NCBI RefSeq assembly: GCF_002078505.1
Contig: NZ_LUAV01000023.1
Coordinates: forward strand, 47,157 to 111,156
Source of the DNA: Ensifer aridi
Lineage (GTDB): Bacteria > Pseudomonadota > Alphaproteobacteria > Rhizobiales > Rhizobiaceae
DNA length: 64,000 nucleotides
Reading direction: 5' to 3'
The position numbers and the translations under genes are program-made. Positions 34,729-42,389 of this stretch are shown here, piece after piece. The notes beneath the pieces are model-generated. The model had not been told where the DNA came from, did no database searches, and saw only the letters and a list, made by a program, of their open reading frames with translations. Numbering within the stretch: the stretch's first letter is position 1; each line of letters opens with the position of its first letter.

Positions 34729-35261
34729 GAAAGGCTCTGTCCCTTCTGTTGGCTCTCTTGCCGACATCCGTATCCGCAGCACCGGCAGGCTATTTCGATC
34801 TTCTTCCTGGCGTCACCCTGGAAACGGGCGACATGTGGGTTTCCAATGGTGAAAGATTCCGCCTCTACGGCGTCCAGTCCTGTTTGCGCGGCACTTCCTA
34901 TACGGACAAGCACGGGCAGAAACGCGACTGCGGCGAGGCGTCCCTTGCCGTGCTGGCGGCCTATATCAAAGACACCAAACCCGTTTGCGCCCCGGTGGTG
35001 AAGAAAGCCGGTATCGCTTACGTCGTCTGCTACGCCACAGTTGGGAAGGAGCGGCTTGATCTGGCAAACGTCCTGATCACGAGCGGATACGCTTTCGCGG
35101 GCCTCAACGGTGAGGGCATGCCCTATCACGTCCCCTATGCCGTGGCTGAGAAACTTGCGCGCGATAAGCGTGCCGGCCTCTGGCAGTTCGAAGACGTCCA
35201 GCATCCGGCCATTCTCTTGAGCCGCGAGGTGAATGCGCGAACCAAGAAGGCAGATCAATGA
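34725..35261 (+). CDS. Secreted staphylococcal-nuclease-fold paralogue 2, catalytic residues lost
   Basis: 178 residues from ATG 34725 (MRKALSLLLALLPTSVSAAP), with a signal peptide. Core: GERFRLYGVQSCLRG, RDCGEASLAVLAAYIKD, YVVCYATVGKERLDLANVLI, SGYAFAGL and AEKLARDKRAGLWQF. The Arg of the active-site loop is kept, but the Asp and Glu read Gln and Leu. The four cysteines are conserved with both neighbours. It overlaps each neighbour by 4 bases (ATGA both sides), so the three are expected in equal amounts, perhaps as a complex. The family call rests on the shared fold pattern; the function is unknown. Confidence 0.72.
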   Translation: MRKALSLLLALLPTSVSAAPAGYFDLLPGVTLETGDMWVSNGERFRLYGVQSCLRGTSYTDKHGQKRDCGEASLAVLAAYIKDTKPVCAPVVKKAGIAYVVCYATVGKERLDLANVLITSGYAFAGLNGEGMPYHVPYAVAEKLARDKRAGLWQFEDVQHPAILLSREVNARTKKADQ

Positions 35262-35959
35262 AGCGATACCTACTTGCAGCCGCCGCGCTCGCTACGATCC
35301 CGCATGCAGCGACAGCCGCGGATCTCATCAAGACTCCGGCCGCAGCGGCTCGGCCACCACAGAGATTGAGCGAAGCTACGATCTACCAAAATCCGGTTTA
35401 CAAGGGCCGAGTCGCCGTCATGGACGGCCGCACTCTGTGGTATCCGCAATATGCGCAGCGCGTTCGCCTCGTCGAGATCGACGCGTGCGAGCTTCCACAG
35501 TGGGCGATTGATCCCAAGCGGGTGGGTCGCGAGCGGCAAAAGGCGCCTTCACCCGTTCCGTGCGGCCCACTTGCAAAGGCTTGGCTCAAGAGGACCATAG
35601 GCAGCAAACCGGTCGAATGTACCGTCTTAGCCCATGGCAATGACGGTATCCCCCAAGCCCGCTGCACGTCAGCCGGCCGCGATATTGCGGTCGAGATGCT
35701 TCGTGTCGGATGGGCGCGTGTCGCGTCGCCCTATTCATACAACAGCCAATACCTAGCCTATCAACAGCATGCGATGGCGGCCCGCTATGGCATGTGGGCC
35801 ACTTACGTTCTCGACATGAACGAGTGGCGTCGCAAGGCCGTCGACAAGACGCTAGACCGCCAGCCAATCGCTGATTTCAACCTGCTTGTCGAACGGGAAA
35901 GCGAAATATCGCCTCCCTTCATCGACGCGCGGAAAAAGCCGAAGAGGACAGACCGATAG
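35258..35959 (+). CDS. Secreted staphylococcal-nuclease-fold paralogue 3, catalytic residues retained
   Basis: 233 residues, signal peptide (MKRYLLAAAALATIPHAATA). VAVMDGRTLWY gives the first Asp, and RVRLVEIDACELPQW keeps Arg, Asp and Glu at the +0, +5 and +8 spacing of the SNase active loop. PVPCGPLAKAWLKRTIGSKP, then PQARCTSAGRDIAVEMLRVG (candidate second Arg) and AARYGMWATYVL complete the fold. The same four-cysteine pattern as in the two preceding genes is present. A C-terminal extension of about 50 residues is charged. It could be an active periplasmic nuclease used during conjugation; RK2 ParB is a known plasmid-borne relative of this fold. Activity is inferred from residues only. Confidence 0.75.
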   Translation: MKRYLLAAAALATIPHAATAADLIKTPAAAARPPQRLSEATIYQNPVYKGRVAVMDGRTLWYPQYAQRVRLVEIDACELPQWAIDPKRVGRERQKAPSPVPCGPLAKAWLKRTIGSKPVECTVLAHGNDGIPQARCTSAGRDIAVEMLRVGWARVASPYSYNSQYLAYQQHAMAARYGMWATYVLDMNEWRRKAVDKTLDRQPIADFNLLVERESEISPPFIDARKKPKRTDR

Positions 35960-36364
35960 TTGCCCGACTTCGCACATATTGCGAGCTCATTCGCAACCGA
36001 TCCGCTGGCGAGCTTAATGCTCGCCATTCCCTTATCTTTTGCGCTCATCGTCGTTTCGGAACGAATCTGGTGGGTGCACGGTCCGTTTGCCCTGGTGCTC
36101 CTGATCCTTTCGATCCTCTTTCTCGATCGACGTCATCTGGCGCTGGACAGCTTTCTCGTCGGCCTATTCGCATTTCCACCGCTTTGCCGGGACATTCCCA
36201 ACCAGCCGATGCTTTTTCGGATCGGGATCCTCTGGTTCTCAGCCTTCGCGCTCGTCGCCGCCGTCCTCTACGCAGCGGGCGGTCGAGTGCACCACGCCGC
36301 ACCGCTCGACAAGCTATTCGTCGACCGGGAAGCTCCAGCCGCAACCATCATGAGGGCCAACTGA
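35960..36364 (+). CDS. Small inner-membrane protein of the nuclease-fold operon
   Basis: 134 residues from TTG 35960, directly abutting the previous stop. Three to four hydrophobic segments (LASLMLAIPLSFALIVVSER; HGPFALVLLILSILFL; GILWFSAFALVAAVLYAAGG) with short loops. No family was recognised. Its place among secreted proteins of a conjugation-linked operon suggests an anchoring or export helper. Confidence 0.6.
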   Translation: MPDFAHIASSFATDPLASLMLAIPLSFALIVVSERIWWVHGPFALVLLILSILFLDRRHLALDSFLVGLFAFPPLCRDIPNQPMLFRIGILWFSAFALVAAVLYAAGGRVHHAAPLDKLFVDREAPAATIMRAN

Positions 36365-36365
36365 C

Positions 36366-36959
36366 ATGAAACACCTGCTTTATGCCGTAGCCAGTCTTGC
36401 TGCGCTTGCCTTCGCGCCCACGGGCGCAAAGGCAGAAGATGCTTCCTGGGGCTGCCAGGTTCTCCTTTGTGCTGCTTCTCAATCTCCGTCCTGGCAGGGC
36501 GTTCCCTATTGCGTTCCACCTATGAAGAAGCTGATCGCCGCAATGTCGAAGCCCGGATTTGATTGGCCCATTTGCCACGAGGCGAAGGCCGGCGAGCCAG
36601 GCCGGCAAGAGTTCGAGGACTGCCCTGCAGGGGCGCGCCCCACCTCCAGCAATGATGGGAACGACAACGGCTTGCGCCGCCGCAACGAGGAGGACCAATG
36701 CGTCCGGGTCGTGGACAGATGCGAGAACCGCGGCGAGTACAACCGCCTCTATGGTGACGAGGACGCCAACCAGCGTAACGGCGTGACCGTAAGGTCCATC
36801 AGCGGCAACAGCGACCATTTCGGGAATCGCGACAATCGCTACAACGGCTGCAAGGTGCAGGTAACTTCCCCCCGTCCGCGGCGCACAAATCCCTGGTTCT
36901 TCGACATTCCCAACGACAAGGGCGTCAAAGAGCGCTTCTGGTTCAATCCACGCACCTAG
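36366..36959 (+). CDS. Secreted Cys-rich protein, TrbM/KikA-like
   Basis: 197 residues with a signal peptide (MKHLLYAVASLAALAFAPTG). The mature N-terminus WGCQVLLCAAS, later YCVPPMKKLIAAM, then ICHEA and DCPAG, reproduces the cysteine layout of TrbM/KikA-type conjugal proteins (PF07424: a CxxLLC block, a Cys before an amphipathic helix, and a late CP). The C-terminal half is Asn/Arg rich with two more cysteines. ATG 36366 lies 1 base after the previous stop region. Likely a periplasmic accessory of conjugation; the family match is by eye and moderate. Confidence 0.55.
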   Translation: MKHLLYAVASLAALAFAPTGAKAEDASWGCQVLLCAASQSPSWQGVPYCVPPMKKLIAAMSKPGFDWPICHEAKAGEPGRQEFEDCPAGARPTSSNDGNDNGLRRRNEEDQCVRVVDRCENRGEYNRLYGDEDANQRNGVTVRSISGNSDHFGNRDNRYNGCKVQVTSPRPRRTNPWFFDIPNDKGVKERFWFNPRT

Positions 36960-36981
36960 CCTTGCCTAAGAGGAAGAATCT

Positions 36982-37398
36982 ATGCACCAGAACGCCATAA
37001 TCGCGATCGCAGCCACCCTCGGTATAGCGGCTGGCGCCGGCGGCACCTACATTGCAACCTCCGAGCCGAAAGTTGAAGCTCAGGCCATCTCGAAAGCCGA
37101 ACTGGTTGCGGCTATCTCCGCTGATCCATCTCTTTGCCCTATTCCGACCGTTGAAGCGCCGACAGAAGCCGAAGCATTGGCCGCCTACCGCAAAGCACAT
37201 GCGGCGTCTCCTCTCGTTTGGGATCGGAATAATCTGCCGGAAATCTCTCTGGCACTCGGCCAATGTGACAAGGCCGGGGCAGGGCCAGGTGTCGCTTGCA
37301 TGACCTCAGTCAAGATGGGGCCCGAAGCGCGGCCTGTTGATCGAATCGTCGGCTTCGCTAAGTCAGCATCCGGCGAGTGGATCGCCACGATCAACTAG
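36982..37398 (+). CDS. Membrane-anchored periplasmic protein, unknown function
   Basis: 138 residues. One N-terminal helix (AIIAIAATLGIAAGAGGTYI) without an obvious cleavage site, then a periplasmic domain with three cysteines (SLCPIP; GQCDKAG; VACMTSVKMG). AAGAGGAAGAAT precedes the ATG. It is the last gene of the nuclease-fold operon, followed by a strong hairpin at 37405-37425. No family was recognised. Confidence 0.65.
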   Translation: MHQNAIIAIAATLGIAAGAGGTYIATSEPKVEAQAISKAELVAAISADPSLCPIPTVEAPTEAEALAAYRKAHAASPLVWDRNNLPEISLALGQCDKAGAGPGVACMTSVKMGPEARPVDRIVGFAKSASGEWIATIN

Positions 37399-37404
37399 GA
37401 AAGA

Positions 37405-37425
37405 AGCCGCCCAACAAGGGCGGCT
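37405..37425 (+). terminator. Hairpin terminator of the nuclease-fold operon
   Basis: AGCCGCCC (37405-37412) pairs perfectly with GGGCGGCT (37418-37425) around AACAA, starting 7 bases after the stop at 37398. A GC-rich 8-bp stem followed by gccttcac gives a likely, weak-U-tract terminator. Confidence 0.65.
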
Positions 37426-37470
37426 GCCTTCACGCTCGACCCAGCACATTGCCAGGCCAAGGCCACAGGC

Positions 37471-37790
37471 CTATTCCACAGGCTCGGTCGTGCTCAAGAC
37501 GGCATCCATTTCTTCCGGCCTGAGCGAGCCTCTCGTTGCGAACAGATACGCGGCCAAGTAGGTCAACTTTTGCCATCCTTGCTGATCGTTGCACGGTCGG
37601 TGGTTCACGATTCTTAGCCTGGCGGCCTCTTCCCCTTTCGTCACCTCGAGCAGGGCATTTGCGTAGACCACGTTGGTTACATCGCCAGCCGCGCGGCGTT
37701 CAGTCCCATTCGCGCACCGCCTCAGAAGTCGTCCATAGCGCCGCTATATGCCGCTCTTTCAACGGTGGGGAGCGGGCGGGCACGGGTCCC
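37471..37790 (-). pseudogene. Frameshifted paralogue of the hypothetical gene at 57625
   Basis: Two minus-strand frames together match the protein at 57625-58098. One frame reads ERHIAALWTTSEAVREWD and stops near 37700 (compare DQHIAALRATADAVHAS). The other reads VTNVVYANALLEVTKGEEAA, RLRIVNHRP and LTYLAAYLFATRGSLRPEEM to the stop at 37471 (compare AYANALLDVGRKEEA and LTYLAAYLIATGSTL). A single frameshift around 37700-37720 separates them, so the gene is broken. A restart at an internal GTG could still give about 66 residues. Confidence 0.6.
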
Positions 37791-38232
37791 GGACAATCGG
37801 AAATGCGGGCGGAGCGCTGGTTTCCCGCTAAACAAGAGTCCCGCTGCTTCGCGGGTGTCGCCACCACCCGGACAGGGCATTCGCGGACATGATCGGCGAG
37901 ATCTACAGCCAACTTCCGCTCCGCGGATTCAACGAAACGGGCGTTGCGAAAAACGGTAATATCAAGCTGATTCCGGCTGACGCCATGCCCTGTGCCGGCC
38001 CTTAGTAATGCACGAAAGAGTAACTTCATACGCAAATTCCTTTTTCTTCCGCGGCGTCATCGCGAGTTCTGCGAGATTATTTTCGCTTTCACCACCAAAG
38101 CACGCAGATTTGAGGGTTGTTCAACTGAAAACACAGGTGAATTCTGACGTGCGGCGGGTTAGATGGTCGCGAGCCGCGCACCGCGAACTCAGCGTGGATC
38201 CGTGCGCCTAGGGTTGAGTACGGACGCTTGAG
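37791..38232. other. Intergenic stretch upstream of the glucan synthesis genes
   Basis: About 440 bases. Overlapping frames of both strands cross this stretch (a minus-strand frame to 38035, and a plus-strand stretch near 37880-38004 reading ADMIGEIYSQLPLRGFNETG) without a recognised family or clear start. The right part should hold the promoter for the gene at 38233. Confidence 0.35.
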
Positions 38233-39468
38233 ATGAGGATCCTGAACCATAGAATTACGCGCGTCACGGTCGGCATTCTGCTCCTCGTGCTTGTAGGAAT
38301 ACTGCTACTGCCCGGATTGACGGGATTCACCAGCCTGGATGGAACGGTCAATGCGCGCTTTGCGGCGATAAACGCGCCGATCGACGGCGAGATCGCCGGG
38401 CCGCCGCCGCGGATCGGGACACCGGTGACCGAGGGCGAGACGCTCGCGATCATTCGCAATGCACGTGTCAACCGGGCAATCCTTGCGTCACTCCGTGCAG
38501 AGCATCGGACCGCCGTCGAACGCGTCGCGGCACTGGAGCGGGAGCGCGACGAATTGGCACGGTTGCGGGATCAGCTTGATCGCAGACTCGACGTCTTCAC
38601 AAGCGCAACCATTGCCACTCTGGAGCAGGAGCTTCAAATCCTCCTAAAGCGGCTCGAGGTGTCGCGTGCTCAGGATGTGGTGGCGAAGGTCGATCTCGAC
38701 CGCCGGCAGGAGCTCGAGTCGAAAGGCATCTTCACCCGCAAGATGGTTGAGGCAGCAGAAGCCGCTGGCGCCGCAACGGGCGGCGAGGTGGAGATCAGCA
38801 ATCTATCGGTCGAATTGTTGCGGCAACGTTTGGACGCCCTGCGACAGGGCATATTCATCGTTGGCGACGGCCAAAACGACGTTCCCTATTCGCGCCAGCG
38901 CCAGGACGAGGTGATCGTTCGCATCAACGACCTCAACACGCGGATCGCTGAGAACAAGACGCGAGCGAGCCAGACCGAGCAGCAAATGATCGAGGAGGAG
39001 AAGCGTGTGAGCAGCCTCGAATCGGCAACAATTCTCTCGCCGTTCGACGGCGTTGTCTGGAGCAGGAGCATCGTCAGCGGCTCCAACGTCGTTTTGAACA
39101 ACGAGATGATGCGCGTTCTCGACTGCCGCGAACTGTTCGTCGATATCCTCGTTCCCGAGGTGAATTACGACGAGATCTATGCTGGGCGCGAGGCGGAGGT
39201 GCGGCTCTTCGGACGCGGCGAAGTCTTTCAAGGTCGCGTACAATCGGTCAAGGGCAGTTCCGCCGTCGTCGAAAAGGATTCGCTTGCCGCCAACGAACCT
39301 GAAACCGACGAGCGTAACGCGCGCATTCGCGTCCAGCTTGCGTCCTCGGCCCTAAATACGGACTTTGCCAATTTCTGTCAGGTGGGACGGACGGCGCAGG
39401 TCCGCATTTCCAAGCACGCTGTTCGACTCACGCAGTGGGTAAAAAGCCTGTGGTTCAGCCTCTTCTAG
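38233..39468 (+). CDS. bgsB: HlyD-type membrane fusion protein for beta-glucan export, BgsB-like
   Basis: 411 residues: one N-terminal helix (VTVGILLLVLVGILLLPGL), a lipoyl-like half-motif (INAPIDGEIAGPPPRIGTPV), a long coiled-coil hairpin (about 90-260) and the second half ATILSPFDGVVWSRSIVSGS, as in HlyD/EmrA adaptors. The C-terminus is again hydrophobic (WVKSLWFSLF). Pairing with a BcsA-like synthase, with a 34-base overlap, matches bgsB-bgsA of S. meliloti (SMb20390-SMb20391), which make mixed-linkage beta-glucan. The gene symbol rests on that arrangement and sequence character. Confidence 0.8.
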   Translation: MRILNHRITRVTVGILLLVLVGILLLPGLTGFTSLDGTVNARFAAINAPIDGEIAGPPPRIGTPVTEGETLAIIRNARVNRAILASLRAEHRTAVERVAALERERDELARLRDQLDRRLDVFTSATIATLEQELQILLKRLEVSRAQDVVAKVDLDRRQELESKGIFTRKMVEAAEAAGAATGGEVEISNLSVELLRQRLDALRQGIFIVGDGQNDVPYSRQRQDEVIVRINDLNTRIAENKTRASQTEQQMIEEEKRVSSLESATILSPFDGVVWSRSIVSGSNVVLNNEMMRVLDCRELFVDILVPEVNYDEIYAGREAEVRLFGRGEVFQGRVQSVKGSSAVVEKDSLAANEPETDERNARIRVQLASSALNTDFANFCQVGRTAQVRISKHAVRLTQWVKSLWFSLF

Positions 39469-41444
39469 CACTGGCACCGACCCTTTTAGTCATTGCCTTC
39501 TTTCTTCTCGGGCCGTCAAACTGGTCGCGCCGTCGGACGTGGGCGCGGGCGATTACCTGCGCCTTTGTCGGCGTGGTGGCCTTGCGCTACGTGATCTGGC
39601 GCCTCACCGAAACGGTTCTTCCCTATCCCAATGACGGCGCCAATTTCTACTGGGTCTGGTTCGTGTTCATCGTTGAGGTCCTGGCTTTCTCGGAGGTGGT
39701 GCTGTTCCTCATTTTGATGAGCCGCTACGTGGACCGTAGCGCCGAGGCCGACCGCCTCGGGCAGGCTTTCTTCGCCCAAAGGGAAGGCGACTTACCGACG
39801 GTCGACATTTTCATTCCGACTTACAACGAACCGCTTGACGTGCTGGAAAGAACGATCGTCGGGGCGTTGGCGCTCGACTACCCGAAGGACAAGCTGACGA
39901 TCTATGTTCTCGACGACGGCCGGCGCGAATGGCTGAAGACCTTCTGCGAGGGGCGGGGCGCGATCCATGTGACGCGGCCGGACAACGCCCATGCGAAAGC
40001 TGGCAACATGAACAATGGCTTGCGCGTCAGCTCCGGGGATTTCATCGCCATCTTCGACGCCGACTTCGTGCCCTATCGCAACTTCCTCAGGCGTACGCTG
40101 CCGTTCTTCTCTGACGAAACGATCGGCATAGTGCAGACGCCACAGCATTTCTTCAACGTCGATCCGGTGCAATCCAATCTCGGCCTCGAGAAAATATGGC
40201 CGGACGAGCAGCGGCTGTTCTTCGACGAGATTGCACCGAGCCGCGACTCCTGGGACGTGAGCTTCTGCTGCGGCTCCTGTTCGATCGCCCGCCGCAAGGC
40301 GGTCGACGCAATCGGCGGTTTCCCGACCGAGTCGATCACCGAAGACCTGTTGACCACGCTTTCGATGCTCAACAGGGGCTACAAGACCCGCTATCTCAAC
40401 GAACGGCTATCGATGGGTCTGGCCGCCGAGAACCTCACCGGCTATTTCGTTCAGCGCGAGCGCTGGTGCCAGGGCGGCATCCAGACGCTCTACCTGCATA
40501 ACGGGCCCTTGCGCGGACCGGGGCTCTCGCTCTTCCAGCGGATCATGTTCCTCCCGATGTCCTGGCTGGTGCAATATCTCGTCCGCTTCGTGGTGCTTCT
40601 CGTACCGATTGTCTACCTGTGGTTCGGGGCACTGCCGCTCTATTTCACGGACGCCGGCGATTACGTCTCCCATCAGGTGCCGTTGCTGGCCGCCTATTTT
40701 CTGCTGATGCTCTGGATCACGCCAACCCGCTACCTGCCGGTGGTCTCCAGCGCCGTCGGCACCTTCGCGGCGTTCCGCATGTTGCCGACGGTGATCTCCA
40801 GTCTCGTGCGGCCGTTCGGCAAGCCCTTCAAGGTGACGCCTAAGGGCAGCGGCAACGAGGCGAACGCCTTCGACGCCTACACGTTTACCTGGATCGCTGG
40901 CTTCATCGTCGTCACCGCGCTCGGCCTGTTGATCAACATCGTTCCGGAAACGGCGCAGATCCGCGGCGCGTTTTCACCGATCGCGGCGCTTTGGTCGGGG
41001 ATCAACATCATCGTGCTCCTGATCGCCTCGCTGATCTGCTTCGAAAAACCGCGCCGCCTCTTTCAGGCCTTCAAGGTCGACGAGGTCGTGGAAGTCGACG
41101 GCAGCAAAGGCCATGTGGTCAGCCTGTCGCTCGAGAAAGCCGTGGTCGCGGTTCCCGCAGAAACGCGGTTCCAGTCCGACCGGGTGAGGCTCACCATTGA
41201 CGGCTTCAAGCCGCTTCAGTCCGATCTCAAGCTGGTGACGCAACGGCGCGGCGACGTCACCCGCTCCGGCGACCGAAGGCGATACTACCTTCATCTGTAT
41301 TTCGATCTACGGGGATCCGAGCGCGACAAGATGATCGTCAAGCTCTATACAGGCCGCTATTCCCAGGACATCCCCGACATCGACAAGGTCGCCGTCTCGG
41401 TGAACCTGTTGCTGCGTGCTTTCGGACGCACGCGCACTGCCTAG
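39435..41444 (+). CDS. bgsA: Cyclic-di-GMP-responsive beta-glucan synthase, BgsA-like (GT2)
   Basis: 669 residues. N-terminal helices lead to a GT2 domain: PTVDIFIPTYNEPLDVLERT, YVLDDGRREW, AIFDADFVPYRNF, SITEDLLTTL (catalytic Asp) and QRERWCQGG, which is Q-x2-R-W. A block of five to six membrane helices follows, then a C-terminal cytoplasmic domain of about 135 residues starting near FEKPRRLFQAFKVDEVVEV. BgsA of S. meliloti polymerises alternating beta-1,3/1,4 glucan and is activated by cyclic di-GMP through that C-terminal domain rather than a canonical PilZ motif. The start GTG 39435 lies inside bgsB. The gene is convergent with the partner-switching operon. Confidence 0.85.
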   Translation: MGKKPVVQPLLALAPTLLVIAFFLLGPSNWSRRRTWARAITCAFVGVVALRYVIWRLTETVLPYPNDGANFYWVWFVFIVEVLAFSEVVLFLILMSRYVDRSAEADRLGQAFFAQREGDLPTVDIFIPTYNEPLDVLERTIVGALALDYPKDKLTIYVLDDGRREWLKTFCEGRGAIHVTRPDNAHAKAGNMNNGLRVSSGDFIAIFDADFVPYRNFLRRTLPFFSDETIGIVQTPQHFFNVDPVQSNLGLEKIWPDEQRLFFDEIAPSRDSWDVSFCCGSCSIARRKAVDAIGGFPTESITEDLLTTLSMLNRGYKTRYLNERLSMGLAAENLTGYFVQRERWCQGGIQTLYLHNGPLRGPGLSLFQRIMFLPMSWLVQYLVRFVVLLVPIVYLWFGALPLYFTDAGDYVSHQVPLLAAYFLLMLWITPTRYLPVVSSAVGTFAAFRMLPTVISSLVRPFGKPFKVTPKGSGNEANAFDAYTFTWIAGFIVVTALGLLINIVPETAQIRGAFSPIAALWSGINIIVLLIASLICFEKPRRLFQAFKVDEVVEVDGSKGHVVSLSLEKAVVAVPAETRFQSDRVRLTIDGFKPLQSDLKLVTQRRGDVTRSGDRRRYYLHLYFDLRGSERDKMIVKLYTGRYSQDIPDIDKVAVSVNLLLRAFGRTRTA

Positions 41445-41479
41445 TGATCGCGGCGGGAACCACGCCCAGCAGTTGAGCT

Positions 41480-41866
41480 TCAGCTGAGCCTCAGATCAAT
41501 GCCCGGATGCAGTTTTCTCAGATTTGGGAGGGACTTCGACTGCCATGGAAACTCCGAGGTCCCGCGGATCGTCATGTGAACGTGCGGCAATTTGCGCGCC
41601 TCGATCGTCAGCTTTGCGAGCAGGTTTATCCCTGACGAATTCAACAACTGCAATCCGGTGAGGTCCACGGTCATGCGATCGGGCTCTGCCTCGAGAACGT
41701 TCATCACCAGAGAGAAAATCGGCGCATAGGCTTCGGTGCCGGGCAGACGCATCGTCCCGTCAAAGTAGATGTCCTTGCCTTCCGACCAGACGCGATATTC
41801 TTCGTCCTTAATTTCCATGTCCATCTGCCCATCAAGCTGAGAGATCGGGAACTGCGATAGACGCAT
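41480..41866 (-). CDS. STAS-domain anti-sigma-factor antagonist-like protein
   Basis: 128 residues from ATG 41866 (GGAG 6 bases before it; it overlaps the kinase-like gene by 35 bases). An alternative ATG at 41824 starts at MDMEIKDEEYRV. STAS layout: IYFDGTMRLPG strand, then RMTVDLTGLQLLNSSGINLL, where the second Ser of LNSSG is the expected phospho-acceptor, then ARKLPHVHMTIRG and the W-containing FPWQSKSLPNLRKL. It aligns well with the N-terminal domain of the methyltransferase protein at 44747. Last gene of the operon; probable phosphorylation substrate of the adjoining GHKL protein. Confidence 0.8.
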   Translation of the reverse strand: MRLSQFPISQLDGQMDMEIKDEEYRVWSEGKDIYFDGTMRLPGTEAYAPIFSLVMNVLEAEPDRMTVDLTGLQLLNSSGINLLAKLTIEARKLPHVHMTIRGTSEFPWQSKSLPNLRKLHPGIDLRLS

Positions 41867-42386
41867 AGGTCTCCAGCGGAATCCCTTCCTGTTCGCCGGT
41901 TCCAAAGACCCAAGCGAAATGCGCTCCATAATCGCTCATGAGGGTCAGAAGACCAAGCCCGGAGCCGGCGGCTGCGCCCGTCGCATTCGCTTCGATCCGG
42001 GAGATGAGGAGCTCGCCCGGATCTCCGGTGGTGATCTCGGAAAGCAGATGCTGGAACCGCTCGGCGGTTTCCTTGTCAACAAAGTTGGAAACCTTTGTTC
42101 GGAAAGTGTTATCGGCGACGGAGGCCTCCACGACGATTTCACCGGAAGCACGGAACTTCACGGCATTCTCGACGAGTTCGTTGGTGAGATAACCGACGTT
42201 GTGCCGGACCTCCTTATAGAGGTTGCGTGAAGCGCGATAGCGCAGCGCAACGAATTCGGCGACGAAATCCGAGGTCATCGCGCAGTGCTTCCAGCCGAGG
42301 TCAAGTGGACCATCGAAGAGGCGGAGTTTCGCCACGTTTTCGCCCGTACCGATCGCGAGGTCTTCCAGTCCATACAAAGTGGTCAT
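41832..42386 (-). CDS. GHKL-type serine kinase / anti-sigma-like protein
   Basis: 184 residues. HNVGYLTNELVENAVKFRAS holds the N-box of GHKL ATPases, and GAAAGSGLGLLTLMSDYGAH the glycine-rich lid. This is the plan of SpoIIAB/RsbW-like switch kinases and of the SiaB/Slr1861 group associated with biofilm partner switching. It should phosphorylate a STAS partner, probably the protein encoded immediately downstream. The gene starts 3 bases after the phosphatase stop (42390). Confidence 0.8.
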   Translation of the reverse strand: MTTLYGLEDLAIGTGENVAKLRLFDGPLDLGWKHCAMTSDFVAEFVALRYRASRNLYKEVRHNVGYLTNELVENAVKFRASGEIVVEASVADNTFRTKVSNFVDKETAERFQHLLSEITTGDPGELLISRIEANATGAAAGSGLGLLTLMSDYGAHFAWVFGTGEQEGIPLETYASIAVPDLSA

Positions 42387-42389
42387 CGC

